Origin: Mastigias papua | Taxonomy: Eukaryota > Cnidaria > Scyphozoa > Rhizostomeae > Mastigiidae | Assembly (NCBI GenBank): GCA_964019165.1 | Contig: OZ025269.1 | Coordinates: 401,501-465,500, forward strand | DNA length: 64,000 nt | Direction of reading: 5' to 3' | Translations under genes and position numbers: made by a program | In this document: positions 1 through 41,258 of the stretch, piece by piece | Numbering within the stretch: the stretch's first letter is position 1 | Layout of the letters: every line of letters begins with the position of its first letter | Notes under the pieces: generated by a model | The model's input: only the letters and a program-made list of their open reading frames with translations | What the model was told of the DNA's origin: nothing | Database searches by the model: none

Positions 1-2255
1 ACTCATTGATAACAAAGCATTTTCTGATTGGCATATTTGCCAGTGCAGCTATATATATATTTTAAAAATTTTGCCTAAATGCTGTCTAAAACCAACGTAA
101 AATCGCACAACTCTAATTGCAAATATTATGCTTTTAATTCAGTCCTGAATAACTTGTTTCCTTTGGGTGACATTGTATCAATAGTCTCGTATAATTTCCA
201 ATTTGAATGTTTTACTTGAAGGGAAAATGCAAACAGATCTGTGTAAGAATTATCTGTGAGGATAATAAATATATACCCTATTTCTTTGATTATAAGCCAC
301 GTTTCCTTACATGCCGCATTGAATGACACTCATAAAAATATAAGCTGCCCTTGATTATAAGCCACACCTACAAAACTCATACCTGAATGCATATTTTTTT
401 ATAAAGAAACGGAAACAAAGATCATAGTATACAGTACTTCAACTCAAACGCCTTTAGAGATATGAAAACTTCAGATAAATAGCTTAAGCAACAAAAACCA
501 TTGTCCAGCACTGCTTCCTAACTGTCTTCAACATCAGTATTTCTTCCTCTCTGTCCAGGAGTATTTCTTTGTCATCTTCATTGCTAGCTTTAAGGCAGCA
601 GGAGAGGTTACTTGAATCATTCATTGTTGTACAACAAATGTCAAATGACTTTTTCAAGACATAAGTGAAGTGTTATGATGGTTTGACACCTTGGATAAAA
701 AATGTAAGTTGCCCTTGATTATAAGCCACAACAAAGCCTTCAAAATAAAAATCTAAGCTGCAGCTTCTAATTGAAGAAATGTGGTATACTTGAGAATACA
801 AGTGTATTTATGGCATAGTATAGTAGCAAACAGATCCATGTAAGAATTATCTGTGAGGACAATAAGTATATACACTTGAAATGTCAGGTATACTTATTGT
901 ATATATTTATAGGGTATTAAGTACATTTATTGGCTTTTGTTAAAACTGCTAAAATCAGCCCATATACCACACATCTGTCTTTTATATCTTCTCAAATGGA
1001 GAAACCAGCCCACTACCAATTTTCCCACTGAAGTTTAGCAAAAATTCAGATAAAGTGTAGCTCTTGATCCTTGGCTTGGGTTGTTTCATTTTTTCAATAG
1101 TTCATGCCAGATGGAGATGTCTCTATCATCTGTTCTTTCTATATCTGATTCATCAATTTTTTTGACCGATTTGTTGTCTTTTGTACTGGCCTTTTATAAG
1201 TACAGTACTTTGTTAAGTATTTTAGCAGAGTTTGGTTTTTGCATTATTTGTGACATCTATAGTTTTGCTAAATGATTCTGTCATTCACAATAGGGTACAC
1301 TTGTCTTCTGTGTGCCGCCATTTTCCCATAAAGGAAGTAGTCAACAAAAATGACCTTTTTACTGAGCTACTGACTTGCTATTTGTGATTATCCAGTAGCA
1401 ATCTAGGAATACAAATAATAAGGTGTCATATTTCTAATGATTAAATGGTTTCCCTATTTCCAAATTAATATTTTCAATATTTTTAGATGCTACAAAATAT
1501 GATATGTTAATATATATATATTTATATATTCCATAAATATTCAGCCTGTATCAGTGGCACTGCAATCAGAGTACTAAGGGGTGTACCTTACAGGGAGTAT
1601 CACCATTTCTAATGGCTGTTTGTTGAGTACTGATCTATTAGTAAGGTCATTGGATCATTTTTCAGATTCTTTAGTTGGTTGGTAGAAAGCTAATGCATTT
1701 ATAGTTAAAATTAAGGGTCCAAAATTGGAGATATTTGTTGCTAAAATTTAACTATGCATCCAACTGCAGTCAAAAAGGGCAAAGTAAATCACTAAAAGTA
1801 CTTTTTCATTTATTATACCATATTGTATATTCTCTTCATATTCTATGCCCTTTTCCTTTTTTGTATTAAAATCCTTTCTGATCTTCCTTTGCTGTATTAC
1901 AGTTCCTTTTCTTGTGACAATGCTTTTTGTGATAGCTTCCTAATGTGCTTGGCTTTCAGAAATAGTATTGCTATTTTTTTCAAGAGTAAGTTTCAAAAGA
2001 TTTTTCTTATTGCCCTAAATAATCTCAATTTTTTTCCTTGGAAGTTGTATTTCTAATAATTTTAAGGCTGTGTGAAAATCTGCTTGAAGTAATGACTGCA
2101 ATTCTAAATAGCTAAATACTGAATTTGATAATGTAGAAATGTGATAACACGATTTAGTATCAAGTCCTTTGAGTAGCAAATTTCATTTTCTTAATTTATA
2201 AACTGGCATTGCCATTTTTCGTTATTTTGAAGTTTAATTCAGTTCCATTCATCCA
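1..2255. other. 3' flank of the sodium channel gene; diverged repeats, no gene seen
   Basis: No coding homology was recognised on either strand. Two diverged copies of one repeat can be seen: the string around gtaagaattatctgtgagga occurs near 231-279 and again near 828-874. The string cttgattataagccac recurs near 284-300, 350-366 and 712-728. They look like remnants of one interspersed repeat. Confidence 0.5.
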
Positions 2256-28203
<25,948 letters not shown>

Positions 28204-31079
28204 TTTCTATTAGCAAGCGTTTGCCACGACTTGCCTCACCCCAAGCTGTAACGTCTTCAAAGCTATTTCCAACAGCGTAACATAACGCCGCAGAATGAAT
28301 GTGAGCGACGACCCAAACTATCTCTCTTGCGAGATGCTGAAGATGGCAGCTCCCAGTGCAAGGAATTTCAAAGTGAACTAGTGTGAATATATGCCCAGGT
28401 AAACAATGCTTCTCTATGATTTCACAACCATATACGATGTTGGTTATTTCGGATGTTGAAGAAAATATTTTCATTTAAGGACATCTGTGTTGAGCTCAAT
28501 AACAGTCTGCAGTAAAAGCAATCCACAATTCTTTACACGGATTAGACGAACTAGCTATTTTTGATGAAATTGGTTTCTAACGCGACGATTGCCATTTCGT
28601 TGCTACTGCATATAGTTCACCAGACTGAATACAAAGTGGATTTGTCATGGTGATTCTCCAAGCAAACAAGAGCCTACAGCCCCGATTAGCAGGTGACGAC
28701 AATTTGTTTCGTCACAAAAATACTGTGAATGCTTTCAAGCAACCCATACAAGGTTGAGGTTTCCAAGCGAGCAATCTGATTGGTCCTTCTCATACGATAT
28801 GAACTAGCTGTTGTGGATGGAAGTTAATATGTAACTGTTGATACGACATCTGCTTTAGGTCATTCGCTTGAGCGCGATACGACTTTTAATGGAATGCTAA
28901 GCGAGATAACCTGTCTATCCGTCAGTGCATAAACCCTTTTATTCGTCCCTTCTTGCTGTAGGTTTCTGCATAAGTCTTCTGTCGATCATCATAAATTTAT
29001 GAACACCTGTTGTTGTCATGACAACATCCTTTAGCGGTATTTGCTGAGAGCTAGTCCCCTACAATAACCGTTGTATTTAGTTCCTCGTTTGATTGGTCCC
29101 AATTTCTTTACACTTCGCAATTGAATACACTTAAGTCCGTGCAAAGAATGATCTATTATCCACGTTTTAGCTTATCAATTGCTCATAAAGTAGTAAGTTT
29201 ATATAATATTTTTCCTGGATATTGTTAAGTATATATGAAAAGTATGATTTGTTGCAATGATAGAAAGATGAAACATCATTAGAGTATCAAATATCTCATT
29301 GTATGTTTTGATCATATTGTAGTAATGGCATTATTAGAAAATACTGATAATCATGATAAACTGGCTATAAATGTTGTGCAATAGTATATGCTATCAGTTT
29401 AATCGATAGTTTATATAAAATTTCAATTCTTCTTCAGATTATAATGTAAAGGAAAATTTTGCTATTTCAAGAAAACATACTACGTACAATTTTTCCATCC
29501 TTCATCATTGAAAGAAATTAATTCTTGACAGAATAGTATAGAGTTAATCCATTTGAAACCGATCCAAAAGATAAACTGTCATATCTCGTTTCTAAAATAT
29601 ATTTTCTTTGCAGTTTTTAGGGGTTTAACATATTTTCTTAAATGATATATCATATTTTTTCATAGCTTTTGAATATGTAAGCAATCAATGTTTACTGAAA
29701 GGCAAATTTGGTGTTGAGTTGTGAATTTTATTGAAAAAACATAAAGAATTTGAATTGTTGGAATAGACATAAAGATAAGTATCGTTGCTAAGAAAGATAG
29801 AAAGATCTCAGTACTGTAAACACTCTGTAGTTAATAGGTGCACAACCACGGAGAGGGTCCTGTGGGTCTAGATTCTTGCTTTTTTCCTCAAAATGATAAA
29901 AGTACCCTTTGTCTTGGATAGTTATGAAACTGTTCACTTTATTTTTTTTGTTCGGTTGATCTGCTTATGATCAATATTAAATTGGAAAGCTATAAAAGTT
30001 CTTGTAATATTTCTTCTCTTTCTAAATCTTCAAAATATCACTTCATGCTATATGTCCTCTTGGAAAATTGTTCGTGTACCCTGTTTGTGGATTAGACCGC
30101 TGCGCTCGAAAATTCCCTAATGTGCGCCTGCTTAGCTTACTTGGAAGAAAATGATAGTGTTTTAGCTGTGATTAACTATCGCTGAAAACTCTTTAGCATA
30201 TGATGAACGCATATTAGAGCCAGAGCTACTCATTTCGTAGTCACTGTTTTTGCCCATTATATGTCGTAAAGGAGAATGTTGACGTATGATTTGTTGAACT
30301 CAGCTTGTCTATGACTACCTTATTACATTGCATTTGGATAACTTGTTAATGAAGTTAACCAGCTTTTCTTTCCATAAGAATGCGAAAGTCCACCCTTTGT
30401 ATAGAAGTCTTTTCTAATTCAAACTGTTGATTTTGATTAGTATTTTAAGACGGACACCTCACTCTCAATGTTATCAATAATAAATGAAAAAGTGACTGTT
30501 CAAAAGATGATAATTTTACTTCATGAATATTCAAATATTGGGCCAATTTTTTCAATTGTATGATTGAACATCGAGTTTTCAAATTTGAACCATCTTCGCC
30601 ATAAAGATTATCATCATCGCCATCGTAGCCAAGAATAAAAGTGCAGTCATGTTATTCAGTGTTTTACTCATCCATTCAGTGTTGAACCCCATTTTCATTA
30701 TTGCTTCTCGGGATGGGGATGCTGTGATAGGACTGAAGTTGATAGGCCTCAAAAATTACTGAACAGAGCAGTTCGGATAGTAGTAAGTTTGATGCCCCAT
30801 GTAAACCCCTTCTTTTTAGTCTTGGACTTAAGTCCGTTCAGGAGATCATCGATTTCAACACTAACTCTATGATTGAGACATCAGTTCGAAAGCGCAGCTT
30901 TAGTATAAATTTGAGAATTATAGTAACGACGAGCAACATTGTGTATTGCCATCGACATATCCATTGTATTAACATACCAGCTACATTGACATACCAGTTA
31001 ATTATTGACACATCCTATAGACCTATACAGAACGTTTTAGGACAGCTTCCCGATGGAGATGGGATAATTGGAAATTAGC
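28204..31079. other. Intergenic, 5' flank of the sodium channel gene
   Basis: No gene was recognised. The first few hundred bases are probably the channel's promoter and 5' untranslated region, but I see no core promoter element I could defend. Confidence 0.4.
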
Positions 31080-31570
31080 TAAATGCACAGGCATTGTTCA
31101 ATGGTTCCATCTCCAATCCACAAAGGAATATAAGTGGAGTACTACAGGGCTCAATCCATGACCCTCTTCTATTTTGCCTCTTTCAGCGATGTTGCTTACT
31201 CGACCAATAATTCACGGACGATACAGTTATCTAAAGAATCACATAAGTGAATGCAAAATTACTTACCATTAAGCTGAAAAAAGAGGAAATTTAAGCGTAC
31301 TTTGTGGAATAATACACGGAATCTCTGAATATCATAATAGAAGAACGCTACCAACATCATTTCTACATGCAACTATACTGGTGTTCAAGTGGACTCTTCA
31401 TTGAGTCTTAGCAGTGATGTCGATACTAAATACAAGAAAGCCTCAGGCAGTTTGCGACAGTAAGTAAGAACCAGAAATCACCTAGACATTGAATCAGCAA
31501 AATCCTGCCTATTGCTTGGTTGTGTTGCCAGTTCTTACTTAACACGTTATGTGACTAGGACTCAAGAAAT
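31080..31570 (+). pseudogene. Decayed LINE reverse transcriptase fragment
   Basis: Broken frames on the plus strand read ISGVLQGSI...PLLF, then a degraded DDT box, then TGVQVDSSLSLSSDVD...YKKASGSL. These are the usual strings of the RT palm and thumb of non-LTR elements. Multiple stops and frameshifts; no endonuclease part was seen. Confidence 0.75.
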
Positions 31571-31896
31571 GAGCTCAAGTCCTATTATTATCGAGCATTG
31601 CCCATCCTCGAAAAGAGGGATGAAGTAATATCAGTCATTAATACAATAAAAAGGAGACTCCGTGTGGCAGTATCACCATAATAATGGAAACTTTCATTAG
31701 TAAATTTCAGTCTAGAATACAGAATAACTTATAAAAGATAAAAGCAGATTTAAAAAAGAAACGAAATACCCTAGTGGTAGTATTACAGGTATGTGAAAAG
31801 TCTGTTAGTACTACAGAACTCCACTCGCTCAGGTTTTAAGTATGACACATTTTGAGTATGACATATTTCTGATAATCAATTGTTTTTGCAGATCAA

Positions 31897-32276
31897 TAGC
31901 ACGAAAAAGCGGTACCATGTTTTAGACATACTGAAAAGTCTTTTTTCGTCCGACACTCGTCAGAGTATGAAACGTCGGATAGCGACCGAAAGGTGAACCG
32001 AAATATATAGCCAGATGCGGGTACACGTGATATGATGAATAATGTGTCCAGTTAGCCGTATGATCATACGTTACCAGTTACCGTCCAGTTAGCCGTATCA
32101 AGTGGCCAATCATACGGCTAACTGGACACATTATTCATCATATCACGTGTACCCGCATCTGGCTATATATTTCGGTTCACCTTTCGGTCGCTATCCGACG
32201 TTTCATACTCTGACGAGTGTCGGACGAAAAAAGACTTTTCAGTATGTCTAAAACATGGTACCGCTTTATCGTGCTA
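31897..32276. mobile_element. 380-bp near-perfect foldback
   Basis: Arms of 168 bp (31897-32064 and 32109-32276) are inverted repeats with a single mismatch that I can see, around a 44-bp centre. The centre holds a further copy of the gtccagttagccgta string. Ends are tagcacga and tcgtgcta. Each arm carries ctgacga, a short hairpin-capable stretch and gaaa, which resembles the hammerhead core, and a gtcgga/tccgac pair. No ORF. Class unknown; a Penelope- or retrozyme-derived sequence is one possibility. Confidence 0.85.
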
Positions 32277-32814
32277 TAGTTATATTACAGGTATCAAGCC
32301 ACTCACTAGAGTATAGACATGGCTTGCTTGCTTTTACAAATGTGCTTTGAATGACTTATTACAATCACCGTATCTGTAATTGTTAGAGTTTTTAAAATTT
32401 CATGAGTTCTGGTTCTGACCAATCCTTGGCCCCCATACAAAAAATGAAATATGATGATCTGATGCATATTTCACTCAGTTTAGACGTTATGTACTTTGTT
32501 GTTGAGCTGTCTATGCCAAAACTTTTCCACATCGAGAAGAAGTGTTCCACATGAGCTGAGTATACACCGATTGAAGTCATTACAATAATAATAATAATAA
32601 TAATATGATAGTAATAATAATCATCATCATCATAATCATCATTATTACTAGTAGCTTATCTTTTTCAGTACGTAGGTACGTAAACAGCTGCCCTGTATGC
32701 GTCATTCACAGGACAATTTCATCATTTAATATAGCGCAGTTTTTATAAAGAATCTTCAACTGCGCGTTACAATTTCTAAACGAAATGTTAATTCAAAGGG
32801 AAAAAGCAACAACT

Positions 32815-33480
32815 GTTCTTTCAAAACTTATTAAAAAGAAATGTCTTTAACTTTTCTTTATATGTTTCAATATCAGCACATTCTTTTACTTCATTAGAAA
32901 TATCATTCCATAGTCGTGGCCCCATCACATTAAAGGATCTAGTTGCAAAAGTTTGTCTTGTTATTGTGGGAATATCTAGTTTCGTATAGATAATGTTTGA
33001 TCGCAAAGTTCTTGCACTCCTGCTAAGCTTAGGCATATCTTTCATGTATTGGGCACCTCTGCCCTCCAACACCTTAAACACTAGAGTTAGAATTTATGTT
33101 CGATTCTTAGGTGTACGGGTAACAAATCAAGCTATTTTTAGATATCGTGTGCCACTTCATGAGTGTTTCTTCTAAGAATAGCTCTTGTAGCCAGAATTTT
33201 CACTCTCTATGATTTACTAAGTTCATGTTTTAGATCTTTCAATTATTTCACCATTCACATCAAGATTCCTATTCTTACAATTTGCAAGCTGATGAGAAGA
33301 GCCAAAATATATGTATTCCGTTTTTGAGGCGTTCATTTTCAATCTGTTGTTATCCATCCAATTTTTCATTGCGCGACAGTTTCTGTGTAAGTGCTTTCTC
33401 TCTCGTCTTGGTGGCATAGTTTGGGAGATACATACAAGAAGTCGGAGTCCAGAAACATGCCCAACCTTCATTCGACTATG
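32815..33480 (-). pseudogene. LINE fragment, C-terminal RT region
   Basis: Minus-strand frames read MKNWMDNNRLKMNASKTEY followed by YFGSS, and further on FATRSFNVMGPRLWNDI followed by a lysine-rich end. These are typical of the RT C-terminus in CR1/L2/Jockey-like LINEs. The frame shifts between the two parts. It appears 5' truncated. Confidence 0.8.
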
Positions 33481-34288
33481 AAATTTTCTTTATAAACCTT
33501 CCTCTTTTATTTCAATCAAAACCAGTCAAATTTCTTGAACACTGCATTGTGTATACCTCGGAAACTACTGTGCTAGAAGGGCTATGCTTTTCACAGTCAA
33601 TGTCACATTAACTGAAAACTTTACAGAAATTGCATTGTTTATACAAATTAGTAAACCTTCTTCAAATACGACATAGAAAGCAGAAGCTTCCTCCGGCTCA
33701 GAGCCATGGATCCGCTACTTTCTCTGGACTCTGCAAGAAGTGCAGAAAATTTATCACCTTTCGTTGAAATTATTGAAAACTTATACTTGTTATTTATTTG
33801 TTACCGATATTTTATTGATTTGCACTTTATTGTTGTATTTCCCTTTTTGCACTTTTCTTTGGACAAGAAAAACTACAAAACCCATAATTTTATAATTGCT
33901 GAGTTTTGTACCCTGTTAAAGAATTCATAATTATTTTTTTACATACATACCTAATTTATTTCTATTCTACCAGACATTATCTGTCTCTTATCGTCGTAGG
34001 GAACTATATAGGATTTATGTGGGTAGTCTATTGATAGACCTTAGGTTATTGCATATCGGTGTGCATCACACAGTTCTACATTGTACCTGCCAGTCGGCTA
34101 CTTGGGATGGGAGTGTGTTAGTGAAGGATGGGTTTGTAGATGATGATGTGATGGAAGTTGGGGAAATGGAAGATGATTGAATGCTGGGGTATGCAATATT
34201 AATGGTAGGGTAATGACGGATGGGATAATGGAGGAGAGGGTAATGCCTTAATTAATATAAGATTTATTACATAGATAATTCAAGACAG

Positions 34289-34639
<351 letters not shown>

Positions 34640-36387
34640 TCTCATGAATTCTATTTATAGACATTTCAAAGCTTTTAAATCCAATTTAACTTTTGTTTTA
34701 ATCCCCTCTCTGTATGTAGTTCTTCACTAAATAGCTTACGAACCATTTTTGAAGTGATTTTTGTCTTTCGTACTCCCTTTTCTTTTCTTTTCCTTTATTT
34801 TCTTCTCTTTTGCAGTACATAATGGAACAATAGAGGATTCCAGGCTTGATAACAGCTCTATAAGAATTCTTGACAGCTGATCTAGTCAGTGAAATCTTAT
34901 CTTCGTGGGAAGTTTAAGCTTGTTAGATGCATTATTGTATGTTTTAACAAGGTGTGGTCTTATGTGTCATTCTTGATGTAGGTGTGTTCCTGGGTACTTT
35001 TCAGTTCTATAGCTTTATTGATCGCTAGAGGACTTTTCGTTTCAAGATTGTAAATGCATAAAACATTCGACAATACAGACCGTAATCAAGCATGTCTAGT
35101 AGAGAGACCAATAGAAAAGAAGGGTTTTTTAAATCCATGCTGGAATTTACTTTAGTGAAAATGATCTAATTTAGGCTAAGAATCACATGCAATAGCTGTC
35201 CAATAAGCAATTTTTTACGATACTCAGTGATGTGGCCTTCTTTCTGTAGAGCTAGTTAGAATTTCTGAAGCAATATTCGGACCAATGGCATTATATTCTT
35301 GATCGAATGGATAAGATTGGTAAGTTTCAACAGTGTGTTAGAGCATCGTTTTGTTTTCCATGTGATGTTGATTTTTGTGGAAGATAAACAGAAATATCCC
35401 TAAATTCCAACGGACAGTTTACCGCATTAAATGAAAACTCCTATTTGTAACAGTGCTCGAATCGAATTATAAGTTTTAGCACGATCCTGTCCTCTTTGAT
35501 TTACTGAAGGAGGCTTAATTCCCCGTACCTTAGATAGTAGGGCTTTTATAGACATAAATGGTGTTGTGATCACTGTGTGTCAAAGTTCCTTGCTTTTATG
35601 AACCAGAATGCTAAATGTCAAAATACCAAATGGATGCCTTGAATGTCCCATATTCAATCCTTATCTTTTGGTTATAAATTGATAGATATGAATCTCACAG
35701 ATCCCAGCTATTTACTATTTATATAATCTCATATTTTTATATTTTGACAAAACCCTACGATTTTGAAAGGAAAGGATCGTCCTTTGGGTTGACTGATGAC
35801 CGTATGTGTATCCGTAATGAATTCATGGACTTTTTTGAAGAGCAGAAATGAGCTATATTAAATACTCATGGTGTATTGAGCATATTGCACAGTGCCAATG
35901 GCAACCTAATGTAATTTGTAAAAGAAATGTTTTTAAGCATGTTGTGCAAGTGTAAGCTGTTTCCCCAACTTTCAAAGTGAAAGTACAATTTACAATGGTA
36001 CAAGACACCCTGATTATGGTAATATCAAGCCTTCTGAAGGTGAAATTATTAGTACGTAACAGTGGGAGGTTGGAGGTATACATCATTTTTTGTGACAAGT
36101 TGTTATGAAAGTGTTAGGGCTAGAGGGGTGTCTAGCTACCTTAGTTACGCAACGCAAAAAAGATATGTGCAGTATTTCCACTTGGCGGTCATCAATTGCG
36201 AAATGCAGCGTTTCGAAAAAGGGAGTTTATTGATTGAAGTGGTTGTGGCAGAGATGGAGTGCATTTCCATCAGTGATGGTGATGTCGTTGCATTTGAGCT
36301 TGTAAATATCCTTAGCCCTCATCGTATAGTTAGAACATCATGTTCTGATGGTGGTGTTGACTCAATCCGATCAGAGAAGATTTAGGA
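34640..36387. other. Intergenic, no gene recognised
   Basis: Only short open frames without family resemblance, the longest at 36062-36385 on the plus strand. I see no splice context or homology to support any of them. Confidence 0.4.
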
Positions 36388-38040
36388 CTGACTCATTTCA
36401 TTTTCATTTTCATTTCATGTATTTAGCTACGTGCAAAGTAGCTCTTCAGCGCAATGCTGGTTTTCAAGGGACCATCCCATAAAATAAAATGAAAATTAAC
36501 GTACATAATAAACTAATTAACTATATCAAAAATTTTTTTTTACAATAAAGAGTCATGCAAGCAAATGCTACTGAAATTACTTTAAAAAAGAGAGTTAGTT
36601 TTAACCTAAATTCTTTGTTTTATTTAAGGAAGATGCATGCTTTAACTCATCTGAGAGACCATTCTAAAACTTAGCACCTCTACCATTTTTACCCAGTTCT
36701 TGTTCTTTTCAATGGTAACTTCAAGCCTGTTTTAGTGTTATGGAGGCTATGAGAAGAAAGTATTGGATTTCTAGTAAATAAGTCACACAGGTATTGTGGA
36801 TTCAACCCATTTAGAGGTTTATAGATCGTTATTTCAGAATTAATTGTTATTAGTTTCTCTATAGTCTCCCAGCCAAGTTCTTCCAAAAGTTTCTTGCTAG
36901 GAGTATCATAGCTGCTATTTGTAAAAAGTCTGGCAGCGCGATTCTTAAGTTTTTGCTGCTGTTTGATTTCAGTGCAGCCAGCACAACTCCATACTGAGCA
37001 ACATAACCTAAAGTGAGGCTTAACAATACCTGTGTAGAGAGTTCTTAAAGTTTCCCTTGGTAGTACATTTTTGCAAGCTTCAAGAAGCCTAATGCCCTGG
37101 AAGCCTTAACAGATACAGTCTTGATTTGTTCTTTCCAATCCAGGGAGGAATCAATTTGAACTCCAAGGTATTTAATATTTTGAACAAATTGAAGCTTATT
37201 TCCATGGATTTTTAGGTCCAAAACTTCATGCTGTTTTTCAAGCACCCTATGTTTTTGCTTAGTAGCAAGAAGCATGGAATGTGTTTTTGCTACGTTAAGA
37301 AAAAGTTGACTGCCTTGAAGCCAACTTCCAAGTCTCGTAAGGTCATTATTAATAGCCTCATTCAACTGAGTCATATCATTAGATTGGTAGCACAGACTGG
37401 TATCATCAGCATACATAGAGACATTACAGTCTTGGAGAGCAAGTGGGGGATCACTCATATAAATGAGGAAGAGCAAGGGGCCAAAGTATGAGCCCTGTGG
37501 TACTTCAACTTCAATATCCCCTCCTTCTGATTCAACACCATTAACCCTGCAGGACTGTTTACGATTTGTGAGGTAGGAGTCAAAGCAGGAGAGCTCACGG
37601 TGCTGTACACCATGAGTGGCAAGCGTTTTTCTAGGGATTTGGTGGTCAACAGTATCAAATACTTTTTAGGTCAATGAAAACTGTCCCTACAAACTCACAA
37701 AGATCCAAACCACTGTACCAGTCATTTGTGTTTGTAAGAAGACATGTTGTTGTAGAAAAAAGCCGCAAAAATTCTGACTGATTATTAGAAAATAGACAGT
37801 GATCATTCAAATGCTGGTGCAGTTGGTTTGCTAATAGTTTTTCAAAGAGCCTTGAGATGATTGGCAAGGCCGATATAGGTCAATACTTACTTCTATCAGC
37901 CCTATCACCGTCTTTAAAAATTGCGATAACTCTTGCTATTGTCCACAAGTCATGAAACTGACTTGTTTCAATAGATGTATTAAACAAGCCTGCAATAAAC
38001 TTTTCAATAAAAGGCAGAGCAACAAGGGGGTAGGGGGGTA
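36388..38040 (-). pseudogene. Decayed LINE (CR1/L2/Jockey-like) with reverse transcriptase
   Basis: Read right to left, the frames give RVIAIFKDGDRADRS, PIISRLFEKLLANQL, then after a frameshift GSYFGPLLFLIYMSD, the catalytic YADDT box, and thumb motifs such as IKYLGVQIDSSLDWKEQI. The low-coordinate end has a tail of ATGAAA-like repeats near 36390-36418 (in the sense direction), as expected for the 3' end of such elements. Stops and shifts show it is dead. The 5' part is missing. Confidence 0.88.
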
Positions 38041-38198
38041 GGGGGAGTCAGAATAGCAGTTTTTTCTGTTACGCTCCATTTGAATCGCTGACATCTTCGC
38101 TTGGGAGTTGTTTTTTCTGCGAAGTTATTTTATGTTATTGCGAAGGAGCTTAGACGCGTTGCATAGGTGGGGGCCTAGCCGTGATAGATTTAGGAAAA

Positions 38199-41258
<3,060 letters not shown>

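Noticed and set aside
36062..36385. 107-codon plus-strand frame
   Set aside because: No homology, no splice or promoter context, next to a dead LINE.
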